Source: Lachnospiraceae bacterium (GTDB lineage Bacteria > Bacillota > Clostridia > Lachnospirales > Lachnospiraceae). From it: 18,358 nt of DNA. Under the pieces are notes generated by a model that worked only from the letters and a program-made list of their open reading frames with translations, searched no databases and had not been told where the DNA came from. Positions 5,877 through 13,921 of the stretch are shown piece after piece. Position 1 is the stretch's first letter. Every line of letters starts with the position of its first letter. The stretch is from positions 8,058 to 26,415 of the forward strand of contig DOWG01000315.1 in NCBI GenBank assembly GCA_003519685.1, written 5' to 3'. The position numbers and the translations under genes were made by a program.

Positions 5877-8078
5877 TCATTTCTTATTGACTGTAAACGA
5901 CATTGCCGGAACCATAATACCACCCCGAATGTAATCATCCTTGGAATAGTTCACGATAATTTCCACCTGATTCTCGTAAACCACGGATACAATATTGTCC
6001 GTCAGATAATCATGGGCCTTGATCGGAACACCTTCCACCAGACGAAGTGCTTCTCCGATTCTCTCATAGTAATCCTTCATGGTATCCTTTAATACCTCAT
6101 ACTGTGAGGTAACTATGTAAGAGGAATTTGTATTTCTCAGCCGGCTTGGCGATTCCTTTGTCACCAGAAAGCTGGGATATGCTCCGTATTCAACCATTTT
6201 TAAGAAGAACAGCTTTTCATTTGCTTCAAAGTTGCTGTCTGACGCCCAGTATGGTATATAACCTTTTATGACGATCGGCAGGAATGGTACCTCCTTACTC
6301 AGGTATGCATAGTTCGAGGTTGCCATCGGCATATCAAAATATCTCATGGTATATTTCCATAAATACGCATTTGGTTTCTCAAAGGAAAGATTAAATTCAT
6401 TCAGCTCTTCCCCTATTTTCTGAATCTTTTCTGCCGTATCGCCCCGGGAATATATCTTTCCTCCTGCATAACAGGAGAATAGCATATTGCCGGCGGAGGT
6501 CAATGCAACATCATGGACTGCACTGCCGGAATAGTAATCTGCGAATTTCTCTGCATGGCTGATCGCCTTTGCCGGTGTAAGATAATACATTGTCTTAAAT
6601 ACCGAGGCATTCGTAGGTTCTTCAACGATAATCTGATTAATGCCTTTTACGATATCTTTTGATGTATTGTAGAACCTGCCGGGATTTGCTTTTAGAAAAT
6701 CCTGCTGCAGTGCGATATCGATATTGTTTTCTCTCTGTTTTTCTATCAGGGAAAACAGCTCCTTCTTCTTTCCGAGTTTACCCTCCAGCTTAAAATTGCC
6801 GCTCCCATAATTTAATGAGATTCCCTTGGACTGCCAGCCAAAATAGACCGGCAGGATATTCTTTATACCATTCTCCGACAGGTCCTGCAGGATATCCCCC
6901 ATTTGCTCCACTGTGGTCATGGGAACTACAACATCATAGATAAACCATTTCTTTGAATCTGCACCGAAGAAGTCCAGTTTCATTTCAAAGGTATCCTCCT
7001 GTTTTTTCAAATCCCCTTTCTGCAGCAGATAGGTCTGATACGCTTTTGCCAGTCCTGTATAATTTGCCTGATCCCCGGAAACCAATTTGTAGTGTATCTT
7101 GATATCCCTCATATAGGGGTCTTTCTCATAGGATGGAACACCGGTGGATGCTGTGGTTTGCTTCGTATAGACCTCCCGGAAGATAAACTTTGCGGTAATC
7201 CAGTTATATTCCGTAATAACCCCGTTGGGGTACGCTAGTATCTGTGCATTGTACCTTCCGTCCTCTGCGATTCCTAAGAAGCCCTGCTGCTCCTCTGTAT
7301 ATACCATACCGAATACCGGCATGGTGACCGGCTCCGGTTCCGTAACAGACGGACGACCGAATTCACTTACGGCAAATTTGTCAATCCCGATATTATCGCC
7401 GAATATTTTCTTCGTATAAGGAGTTTTATACCGGCTGTTGTTATCCTTCAAATCAATAAGGGCGCCTGCACCCTCGGGTACGAACATGTATCCGGTCTCC
7501 TCTCCCAGCTTTGTTGCGCCAAACATCGGATATAGATAAACCGCACCCAGCTTATAGGTCTCACCTTCTGCGATACTGTCCTTCTTTACCCCTGCTGTCA
7601 TACCGTCCTCCGTCAGTCTGACTTCAACCGTCATTTGAAATTCATAGGCTTCATAGGACAGCAATGCATCAAACCCATCCGTATAATAGGAATAAGTAAT
7701 CGCAGGAGTTCCGCCAATTAAATCTACCCTTTCCGGCATCGTCGACTTCTGGGTGTAGAACTCCACAGAGACACCGGAATTTAAGAAGCCCTGCCAGGAA
7801 GGATTGGACTTTTCATCTTTTATCACTGAGGAATAGGTAAAATTTGTTTCCCTGTCTTCGATGGAAATGCCAAGGGTCTTTTCATCCAGATACATCAAAT
7901 AGCGGCTATTTTCCATAACCACGCATCCATTCCGGTCTCGTTCGGGAGCTGCCACAGTATGAGCTGTCGCTTCCTGTTGCGGTTTCGCAGTGTCCTTCTG
8001 CGCCTTCGCGGAGCAGGTCAGGCCGGATGCAATAAGGCATAGCAGGACAGCCAATATCACCCATCTTTTACTTTCCAC
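5877..8078 (-). CDS. Secreted DUF5696-family protein with glycoside-hydrolase-like architecture
   Basis: This 733-residue protein has a signal peptide (hydrophobic 7-20) ending in SAKA-Q, a likely signal peptidase I site. Cys14 and Cys22 do not sit in a good lipobox. Residues about 50-340 look like a large beta-supersandwich (SRYLMYLDEKTLGISIEDRE; MPVFGMVYTEEQQGFLGI). Residues about 365-640 have alternating beta/alpha patterns suggesting a TIM-like barrel (GIKNILPVYFGW, NNIDIALQQDF, HDVALTSAGN with Asp523, KGYIPYW). A short beta tail (685-733) follows. The family is DUF5696, with no function I know of. The fold order resembles retaining alpha-glycosidases with a supersandwich plus barrel, but I cannot assign catalytic residues. 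The start is a GTG at 8078, preceded by GGAGG at 9 nt and overlapping the Yip1 gene by 11 nt, so translation is coupled. A pure binding or scaffold role is an alternative. Confidence 0.82.
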   Translation of the reverse strand: MESKRWVILAVLLCLIASGLTCSAKAQKDTAKPQQEATAHTVAAPERDRNGCVVMENSRYLMYLDEKTLGISIEDRETNFTYSSVIKDEKSNPSWQGFLNSGVSVEFYTQKSTMPERVDLIGGTPAITYSYYTDGFDALLSYEAYEFQMTVEVRLTEDGMTAGVKKDSIAEGETYKLGAVYLYPMFGATKLGEETGYMFVPEGAGALIDLKDNNSRYKTPYTKKIFGDNIGIDKFAVSEFGRPSVTEPEPVTMPVFGMVYTEEQQGFLGIAEDGRYNAQILAYPNGVITEYNWITAKFIFREVYTKQTTASTGVPSYEKDPYMRDIKIHYKLVSGDQANYTGLAKAYQTYLLQKGDLKKQEDTFEMKLDFFGADSKKWFIYDVVVPMTTVEQMGDILQDLSENGIKNILPVYFGWQSKGISLNYGSGNFKLEGKLGKKKELFSLIEKQRENNIDIALQQDFLKANPGRFYNTSKDIVKGINQIIVEEPTNASVFKTMYYLTPAKAISHAEKFADYYSGSAVHDVALTSAGNMLFSCYAGGKIYSRGDTAEKIQKIGEELNEFNLSFEKPNAYLWKYTMRYFDMPMATSNYAYLSKEVPFLPIVIKGYIPYWASDSNFEANEKLFFLKMVEYGAYPSFLVTKESPSRLRNTNSSYIVTSQYEVLKDTMKDYYERIGEALRLVEGVPIKAHDYLTDNIVSVVYENQVEIIVNYSKDDYIRGGIMVPAMSFTVNKK

Positions 8079-10107
8079 GATAATATCCCTCCTTTACAAT
8101 GGATACGATGAAATCCATAACCTGTTTGATCAATGCAAAGATAATAAAGCCTGCCGCAAGGATAAGGAGCATCGTGAATATCGTCAGGAAAATACAAGTA
8201 AAGGTTTCCCTGTAGGTGTAGGACTGTATCTCCTTTATCATAACAACGACCAGGATTGCAATTGCTGTAACAATCAGAAAATTCATAAATGCAATGATAA
8301 AGCTTTCATTATAGGTAAGAAAATGGCTTAGTACAATCACCACAGGTTTTAAGAAGATATAAGGCATCAGGCAGTAAGCAAAGGCACAATAGATATTTTT
8401 AGCGGAACCTTCCCCGTCCCTTATGGAGCAAATCAGATGATTGCTGATCATGCAGAGTGCAAATACACCGAATACCTGCAGCATATCCGTGCCAATCTCG
8501 TAATACCCGTCTTCGACCGTCTTAAACAGGAAGCCGCTGTAATATTTGTTAATTACATAGATGACAAAATACAGGAGATAGACAATCGTTGAAGATCGTA
8601 TGGAAACCTTTCCTTCCTTCTTTATCCCATAGTAAGCATCCGCCGGATTCTTCGGCATATATTTTAAAAATGCCAGTTCCTTTACCAGCTTTTTATTGCT
8701 GATATAACGAATGCCTTTTGTGATACTTCGAAGCACCGGGGCCTTATCCTTGATTCTTCCGATAAGCTTCTTAAGGAATACCAAAGCCAGAAGAACAAAG
8801 AAAATCTTGACCACATTCTGCTGCAGCCAGGTATTCCGGATTTCCCAGAACGCATCGGAATAGCCGATCTTATCTCCGCCGAGTCTTGCTGCCTCCATGG
8901 AATCGGCATATTGCTCCAAGCGATAGTATGCCTTGCCGATTCCGCGGTTTGCATAATCAAATAGGCTGTTTCTTCGTAAGACCTCTTCCCAGGGCTCGCG
9001 GCTCTCTATATAGTAGCCCTCCTGGAACAGATTCAATGCCGTATGTACTGTCTTCGCATACTCTGTCTGTTCAAAAACCGTAATGCTTCCGGTTTCCGAA
9101 TCCAATACGTAGAGGTTTCCCTCTTCATCCACATCGATCGCTGCCGGAGCTATGAAAAGACCGGTCCGGTTCTTGCCGTCATCCTTGCCGCCGAACAGAA
9201 ACAACAACTCATGCTCCCTGGAATATTCATAGATATATCCGTTATTGGTTATGGTAAATATATTTTCAATGTCTCCGACGGCAATATCGGTTACCAGATT
9301 ATCATCGTATCCCTCCGGCAGAATATTTTTCCCCGCCATGTTGAATTTCTTAACACCGCCGTAATCGGCTCCCTGTGTGACCGTATAGATCAAACCGTTC
9401 CGATCTATGTCAAGATTAATGGCGGCGGACGGAACATTGCTCTTGAATGCATTTTTCATTTCCTCTGTAAAAAATATTCTCCGCAAAATCTCTTTAAATG
9501 TGATGTTTGTATTATTGGCACCGAAATACCCGTAGAAATCACCATGGCTGCCAAATGTCAGAATACCGTTTTCATTCCCCTCCGACAGTGCATAGACACT
9601 TCCGGATAAATTCGCCACCAGCTTGCTGGGAGCATATCTGCTATTCGGAGCAAACAGGGGACTTACAGGGGTTTCATATTGCCGGATAAGATTACCATCC
9701 TTCGAATAGACCAGAATCATTTTTGCCTTAGGATCCGCAGCATAGAGGGTGCCATCTTCATCAACGTAGATCCCGGTAGGTCCCATCAATCCCTCTTCAA
9801 TGCTATTTATGAGATTTCCCTTCCTGTCACAGATAAGAATCCTATGGTTGCCGGTATCCGCGAGGTACATTTTGCCGTCCGTGGAAAGGAATAGATCCGA
9901 AGGCTTTTTTAAGCTTTTCTCACCGAATTTATCATAGACAGCAAAAGGAATATATCCGGTCTGCGTATTGACATAGTGCCCATCCTTGTCCTGGGTCAAT
10001 GTTGTATAAGGTGCTTCGACTGCATTTACTTTCATAGGATGAATCAAGAGGGCAAAGAAGAATATCGCAGGAAAGATTCCTTTTTTCAAATAATTTAGAT
10101 ATCTCAT
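8068..10107 (-). CDS. NHL beta-propeller / TPR-like / Yip1-domain membrane protein
   Basis: This 679-residue protein begins with a signal or anchor segment (about 10-29, ending VNAVEA). An extracytoplasmic beta-propeller of NHL-type repeats follows (KPSDLFLSTDGKMYLADTGN near 68, GPTGIYVDEDGTLYAAD near 109, further blades to about 345). Residues 350-420 are helical and TPR-like (LFQEGYYIESREPWEEVLRR, GIGKAYYRLEQYADSMEAAR). A transmembrane helix (about 432-448) and a basic cytoplasmic linker lead to a C-terminal Yip1-like domain with about five helices (503-520, 543-560, 571-597, 600-623, 634-660). The sensor-like outside and polytopic inside suggest assembly, gating or sensing linked to the importers; this is inference. 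The start at 10107 has AAAGGAG 5 nt upstream and lies 14 nt after permease 1. It is translationally coupled to the DUF5696 gene by an 11-nt overlap. Confidence 0.85.
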   Translation of the reverse strand: MRYLNYLKKGIFPAIFFFALLIHPMKVNAVEAPYTTLTQDKDGHYVNTQTGYIPFAVYDKFGEKSLKKPSDLFLSTDGKMYLADTGNHRILICDRKGNLINSIEEGLMGPTGIYVDEDGTLYAADPKAKMILVYSKDGNLIRQYETPVSPLFAPNSRYAPSKLVANLSGSVYALSEGNENGILTFGSHGDFYGYFGANNTNITFKEILRRIFFTEEMKNAFKSNVPSAAINLDIDRNGLIYTVTQGADYGGVKKFNMAGKNILPEGYDDNLVTDIAVGDIENIFTITNNGYIYEYSREHELLFLFGGKDDGKNRTGLFIAPAAIDVDEEGNLYVLDSETGSITVFEQTEYAKTVHTALNLFQEGYYIESREPWEEVLRRNSLFDYANRGIGKAYYRLEQYADSMEAARLGGDKIGYSDAFWEIRNTWLQQNVVKIFFVLLALVFLKKLIGRIKDKAPVLRSITKGIRYISNKKLVKELAFLKYMPKNPADAYYGIKKEGKVSIRSSTIVYLLYFVIYVINKYYSGFLFKTVEDGYYEIGTDMLQVFGVFALCMISNHLICSIRDGEGSAKNIYCAFAYCLMPYIFLKPVVIVLSHFLTYNESFIIAFMNFLIVTAIAILVVVMIKEIQSYTYRETFTCIFLTIFTMLLILAAGFIIFALIKQVMDFIVSIVKEGYYRGK

Positions 10108-10121
10108 TACTGCTCCTTTCC

Positions 10122-11012
10122 TTAATCATCCCGGAATATTTTTCGTGCAAACTTTGAAATACTGTAGATGATGATAAGCAGAACCAAGGATACTGCAGAA
10201 GCATATCCCATCTCATAGCGGGTAAATCCGTAATCTTCGATGTGATTTACCATCAGTTGCCCTGCATAATTCGGGGTCGGACTGCTTCCGCTGAGCTGTA
10301 CGCCGATCGCCCCCGTTGAAAAGGTATTGACTACCGACATCACCGCGGCAAACAGCATCTGCGGCTTCATCATTGGTATCGTTATATAGAACATCTCCTG
10401 AAAACGATTGCGTAAGCCATCGATCGCCGCTGCTTCATAGATCTGTGTGTCAATGTTAAGGATACCTGCAAGAATAGCCAAAAAACCCACTCCCATACTG
10501 CTCCACAGGGATACAATAATCATAATAACCAGTAGGTATTTTCCATCCGTTAAGAATAGGATCGGATCATTGATGATTCCTAATTCCATCAGAAGATAGT
10601 TAATATAGCCCATCTGGTCTCCGGCAAAGATGATCTTCCAGACAACCGCCATGGCCACACCTGAGGTCAGAGACGGGGAATAGATCAATAATGCCAGGAT
10701 CGTTCTTGGTATTCTGCTGATCTGCGAAAGCATCCAGGCAAGCAGGAATGACAGCGCATAGCCAACAGGTCCTACGATAAGGGCAAAGATACAGGTATTT
10801 GGTAAAACCTTCTGCATAAATATGTCATCCTGGGTCAATAGATTGATATAATTTGAAAAACCCACAAACTCCGGTTTCTGAACTGCGTTATAGTTCGTAA
10901 ACCCCAGCACGATTGCTGCAATGATCGGCAGAATAATGAAGGTAACGAACAGCAGCAGATAAGGCAGCAAAAAGTAATATGCCACATTTATTTTTTTCAA
11001 TTTTGACTTCAT
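10122..11012 (-). CDS. Sugar ABC transporter permease, MalF type (permease 1)
   Basis: This 296-residue inner-membrane protein is a CUT1 permease. The first helix carries YYFLLPYLLLFVTFIILP, followed by GFTNYN and FVGFSNYINLL, signatures of the MalF/UgpA group. The EAA loop is at about 193-212 (EAAAIDGLRNRF, ITIPMMKP). I chose the ATG at 11012 over the one at 11021. The upstream GAAGGA touches the earlier ATG directly but is 9 nt from the later one, and the later one overlaps the preceding TGA as ATGA. This four-base overlap couples it to the long binding-protein gene. No MalG-type gene is adjacent; the NHL-Yip1 gene follows. Its partner is probably one of the two MalG-type genes about 5-9 kb downstream. 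Confidence 0.92.
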   Translation of the reverse strand: MKSKLKKINVAYYFLLPYLLLFVTFIILPIIAAIVLGFTNYNAVQKPEFVGFSNYINLLTQDDIFMQKVLPNTCIFALIVGPVGYALSFLLAWMLSQISRIPRTILALLIYSPSLTSGVAMAVVWKIIFAGDQMGYINYLLMELGIINDPILFLTDGKYLLVIMIIVSLWSSMGVGFLAILAGILNIDTQIYEAAAIDGLRNRFQEMFYITIPMMKPQMLFAAVMSVVNTFSTGAIGVQLSGSSPTPNYAGQLMVNHIEDYGFTRYEMGYASAVSLVLLIIIYSISKFARKIFRDD

Positions 11013-13903
11013 TTTAACCATTCCTTCACCATTTCCATATCCGGTACTGTCAGCTCTTTGAGAATATTGCCGTTCCGATCCATATAACCGAACTCTACTA
11101 ATTTACGCTGCAACTCCCGGTTGATCTTTTTCTCGGCATCATCCACCGCCGTGCGTAGATTGGTCCCCTTCGTAACAACATTGACAAGAATATTGCCAAG
11201 CTCACGTTCTATTATGTAGCTTCCGGGCAGCTTGGGTGCTTCATAGGTCCAGGAAATCTGCTCCAAAATTACATCCTTATGTTTTGTACTCCAAGGAGAT
11301 GCCATAATAGCATCCAGATTAGCCGAATTCCATAGATACTCATTGCCCAGCGTGGATTGCAATGTGTATGCAAACTCCGTCTGAACCTCCGTCGAAGTCC
11401 ACCAATCAATAAATTTCCAGGCGCCTTCCGGGTTTTCGCTGGAACGGAATACGATGCAGCTTTCTGCCGCACCCGAGGTATACCGAAGAACGCTTCCGTC
11501 TTCCTTTACCAGTCCGGGATACGGTGCAATGTCCCAGCAATCTGCAATCTCCGGTGCTGCATTAATCAGCAGATTGAACGTTGCATAGTTGGAAACACCG
11601 ATCGGCATCCTTCCGTCCCGGAATTGCTGATAGAAACTGAGCACCTCATATTCCATATCATAGATCGTAAAATTCTCGGTCAGGTATTTCAATCCGTTGA
11701 TGACCTCGGGCGAATCCAGGTTGGCTGTCATTTCACCGTTTTTGATCAGGCTTCCGCCGCTCTGGAAGATAAACGGGGTCGTCGCAGCAAAATCTTTCAC
11801 TGCATTGTTGGCAGTATGGATATTAAAGCTTAATCCCATCCGCTCAAGCTCCGGCAGCATTGTTCTGACTTCATCCATGGTATCCGGAACAGAAAGTCCG
11901 AGGCTTTCCAAGATATCCGTGCGGTAAAATAGTACATAGAAATTGAAGGTTTCAGGCATCGCATAGACTCCGTTATCACAGATACCAGGAATGAGCATAC
12001 CCGGCGCAAAGCGATTCGCTACTTCCTTAAAATTATCGAAATCCCGCATATTGGATAAGGCATCCCGAAGTGCCAAATCATATACATTGGCTGAGCTGAT
12101 TCCGATAGCCGCATCCGGTGCCTTGCCGGAAGCATTAGCAAGGATCAGCTTCTGCTGGTCCGGTACAATCGCCAGATCAACATTGATCCCGTATTTTTTC
12201 GTAAAATCCGAATCCGCCATTCTCTGCATGATTTCAAGATACTGTCTCGGTCTCGCTACCCATATCTGCAAGGTATCCTTATCCTTGTCATAATCCGGTG
12301 CATAATCCTGACTGCCAAAGGATGCAAAGAAATGCTCCAGATTTAACTGTAGGGATGTAAAAAGACTAACCTTTTTGGGCAATTCGGCATTATCCTGATA
12401 GAAAAGGATCTTGTCCAGGCCTAATTGCGACACATTGATATTGCTGATCACATTCGTAAGATTCTGTCTGACGGAGCTTGTCCCGTAGGAGAATTGGTTC
12501 AGCTTCTGGGGCAGTTCATTCGGCGTTTCTGCCAATCTGCGCAGGGAGCTGGAGGCGATCTTCAGCTGCGATATTTCACCCACATTATTCACTTCCGGAT
12601 TCAATGAGGATAGTGCGCCATGAACCTGATCAATGATATCCGCCCAGTTTCGCAGCTTTTCCTCCACTGAAAATCCATAGGCTTCCAGATCGAAATCCCT
12701 GTACTTATTCGTATTCCCGCCCGTTATCTTATTGACGGAAAGCGCCAGTTCATTAATTTCCTTTGTAATTCTATCCAGAATATTGATTGCATCCCTCATA
12801 TAGTCCAGGGAAACCTCTATCGTTAGGAGGTGCCTGCCCTCCGTTAGATAAACCGGTGCCGGTACGCTGATACGAGTATATTTTCTTGCGTAGGGAAACG
12901 CAAAATTCTTATATGCTTTCGATGGATTCTTTCCATCAATATAGATATTCCGGTATACCTTAAAATCCGATTTTGTGCTCTGCCTGTAGTCAAAGGCTAA
13001 GTGGTAGCAGCCCTCCTTTGGTATTTCAAATTCATAGGCAATCCATGTTCCTCCGGTTTTAAAGGAGGCTTCCGAAACCACATTCAATAATTTCTTCTTC
13101 GGATCATAGGGCGTCAACTGCGTATTATATTCCGAATCCGCTCTTATATTGGGTGAATTTCGATAGGTGATATCCTCCGCTTCTATGACAATCACCTGAT
13201 CCCCGGCAGCGTTTTCCTCCGGATCTTCCGAAATAACCTGTGGTCCGGAAAGGTAAAGGTTTCCCAATTGGAAGGATCCCTCCACTGCCTCAAAGGTTAA
13301 TGTGTTAGCACCCTTCTTTAGATAGAGCATCATCGGATCGCTGAACAGAAACCCCGTATCATGAAGATAGGATATCCCCCATACCTTTTCCTTGACCGGC
13401 ATAGATACGCATTCATTTCCGTATCTATCCTGCTCCATTTCGCCGGTCAGCCAGCTGTCACTTAAGAACAGCCGCTTTAATTCATCATAGGAATAGGCTC
13501 CGTTCACCTTAAGTCCCATCTTCGTCTGCAAAATATTATCCCCAAGTGTGCAGTAATCAAAGCTTAAGACATAGAGTGCTGTGGCCGGGACCTCAATCGT
13601 CAGATCCACCGCATGACACTCCTCCACAATGATATCTCCCGGATAAAGCTTCTTATCCAAATAGGTAATGGTATCCCCCAAGTAGCATTCTGTTTCATAG
13701 CGGCTCAGATATTTCTGGTAATCGGTATCCGGAACATTTTCCATGGATAAGTAGATATCCTTCAGATCAGATACCGTTATATCCGCTGCTGCTTTTGCAT
13801 AGGAAGGGATAGACTCTGAAGATAATACTTCGGGATGTATATTCCATTGGATGAACATCACTATCACCAGTAAACTTATTGTAAATTTATTTTTTCCCTT
13901 CAT
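11009..13903 (-). CDS. Very long extracellular solute-binding protein fused to carbohydrate-binding-like domains
   Basis: At 964 residues this is about twice the usual length of a family 1 solute-binding protein. It has a signal or anchor segment (hydrophobic 8-19; a possible cleavage after AKA at 36-38 is far from the core, so it may stay anchored). Residues about 45-220 look like one beta-sandwich. Residues about 235-370 look like a CBM6/CBM35-type jelly roll (VIEAEDITYR, GTWIAYEFEIPKEGCYHLAF, LTEGRHLLTIEV). About 375-530 is helical and may be a stalk. Residues about 545-935 form the binding domain (KYGINVDLAIV, APDAAIGISSANVYDLA, GVYAMPETFNFYVLFYRTDI, SENPEGAWKFIDWW). The start at 13903 has an AGAGGTG-type site, and the gene lies 18 nt after the GH43-type gene. 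Its stop overlaps the permease 1 start. It probably captures oligosaccharides at the surface; the CBM calls rest on pattern only. Confidence 0.88.
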   Translation of the reverse strand: MKGKNKFTISLLVIVMFIQWNIHPEVLSSESIPSYAKAAADITVSDLKDIYLSMENVPDTDYQKYLSRYETECYLGDTITYLDKKLYPGDIIVEECHAVDLTIEVPATALYVLSFDYCTLGDNILQTKMGLKVNGAYSYDELKRLFLSDSWLTGEMEQDRYGNECVSMPVKEKVWGISYLHDTGFLFSDPMMLYLKKGANTLTFEAVEGSFQLGNLYLSGPQVISEDPEENAAGDQVIVIEAEDITYRNSPNIRADSEYNTQLTPYDPKKKLLNVVSEASFKTGGTWIAYEFEIPKEGCYHLAFDYRQSTKSDFKVYRNIYIDGKNPSKAYKNFAFPYARKYTRISVPAPVYLTEGRHLLTIEVSLDYMRDAINILDRITKEINELALSVNKITGGNTNKYRDFDLEAYGFSVEEKLRNWADIIDQVHGALSSLNPEVNNVGEISQLKIASSSLRRLAETPNELPQKLNQFSYGTSSVRQNLTNVISNINVSQLGLDKILFYQDNAELPKKVSLFTSLQLNLEHFFASFGSQDYAPDYDKDKDTLQIWVARPRQYLEIMQRMADSDFTKKYGINVDLAIVPDQQKLILANASGKAPDAAIGISSANVYDLALRDALSNMRDFDNFKEVANRFAPGMLIPGICDNGVYAMPETFNFYVLFYRTDILESLGLSVPDTMDEVRTMLPELERMGLSFNIHTANNAVKDFAATTPFIFQSGGSLIKNGEMTANLDSPEVINGLKYLTENFTIYDMEYEVLSFYQQFRDGRMPIGVSNYATFNLLINAAPEIADCWDIAPYPGLVKEDGSVLRYTSGAAESCIVFRSSENPEGAWKFIDWWTSTEVQTEFAYTLQSTLGNEYLWNSANLDAIMASPWSTKHKDVILEQISWTYEAPKLPGSYIIERELGNILVNVVTKGTNLRTAVDDAEKKINRELQRKLVEFGYMDRNGNILKELTVPDMEMVKEWLK

Positions 13904-13921
13904 TCCTACCCACCTCTTTTG

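Noticed and set aside
9043..9609. 188-codon open frame on the plus strand inside the NHL-Yip1 gene
   Set aside because: It lies fully opposite a well-supported gene, has no ribosome site in the right place, and its composition reads as the reverse of the propeller repeats.
11357..11833. 158-codon plus-strand frame opposite the long binding protein
   Set aside because: It is a shadow of the solute-binding domain on the other strand; no ribosome site or recognisable protein pattern.
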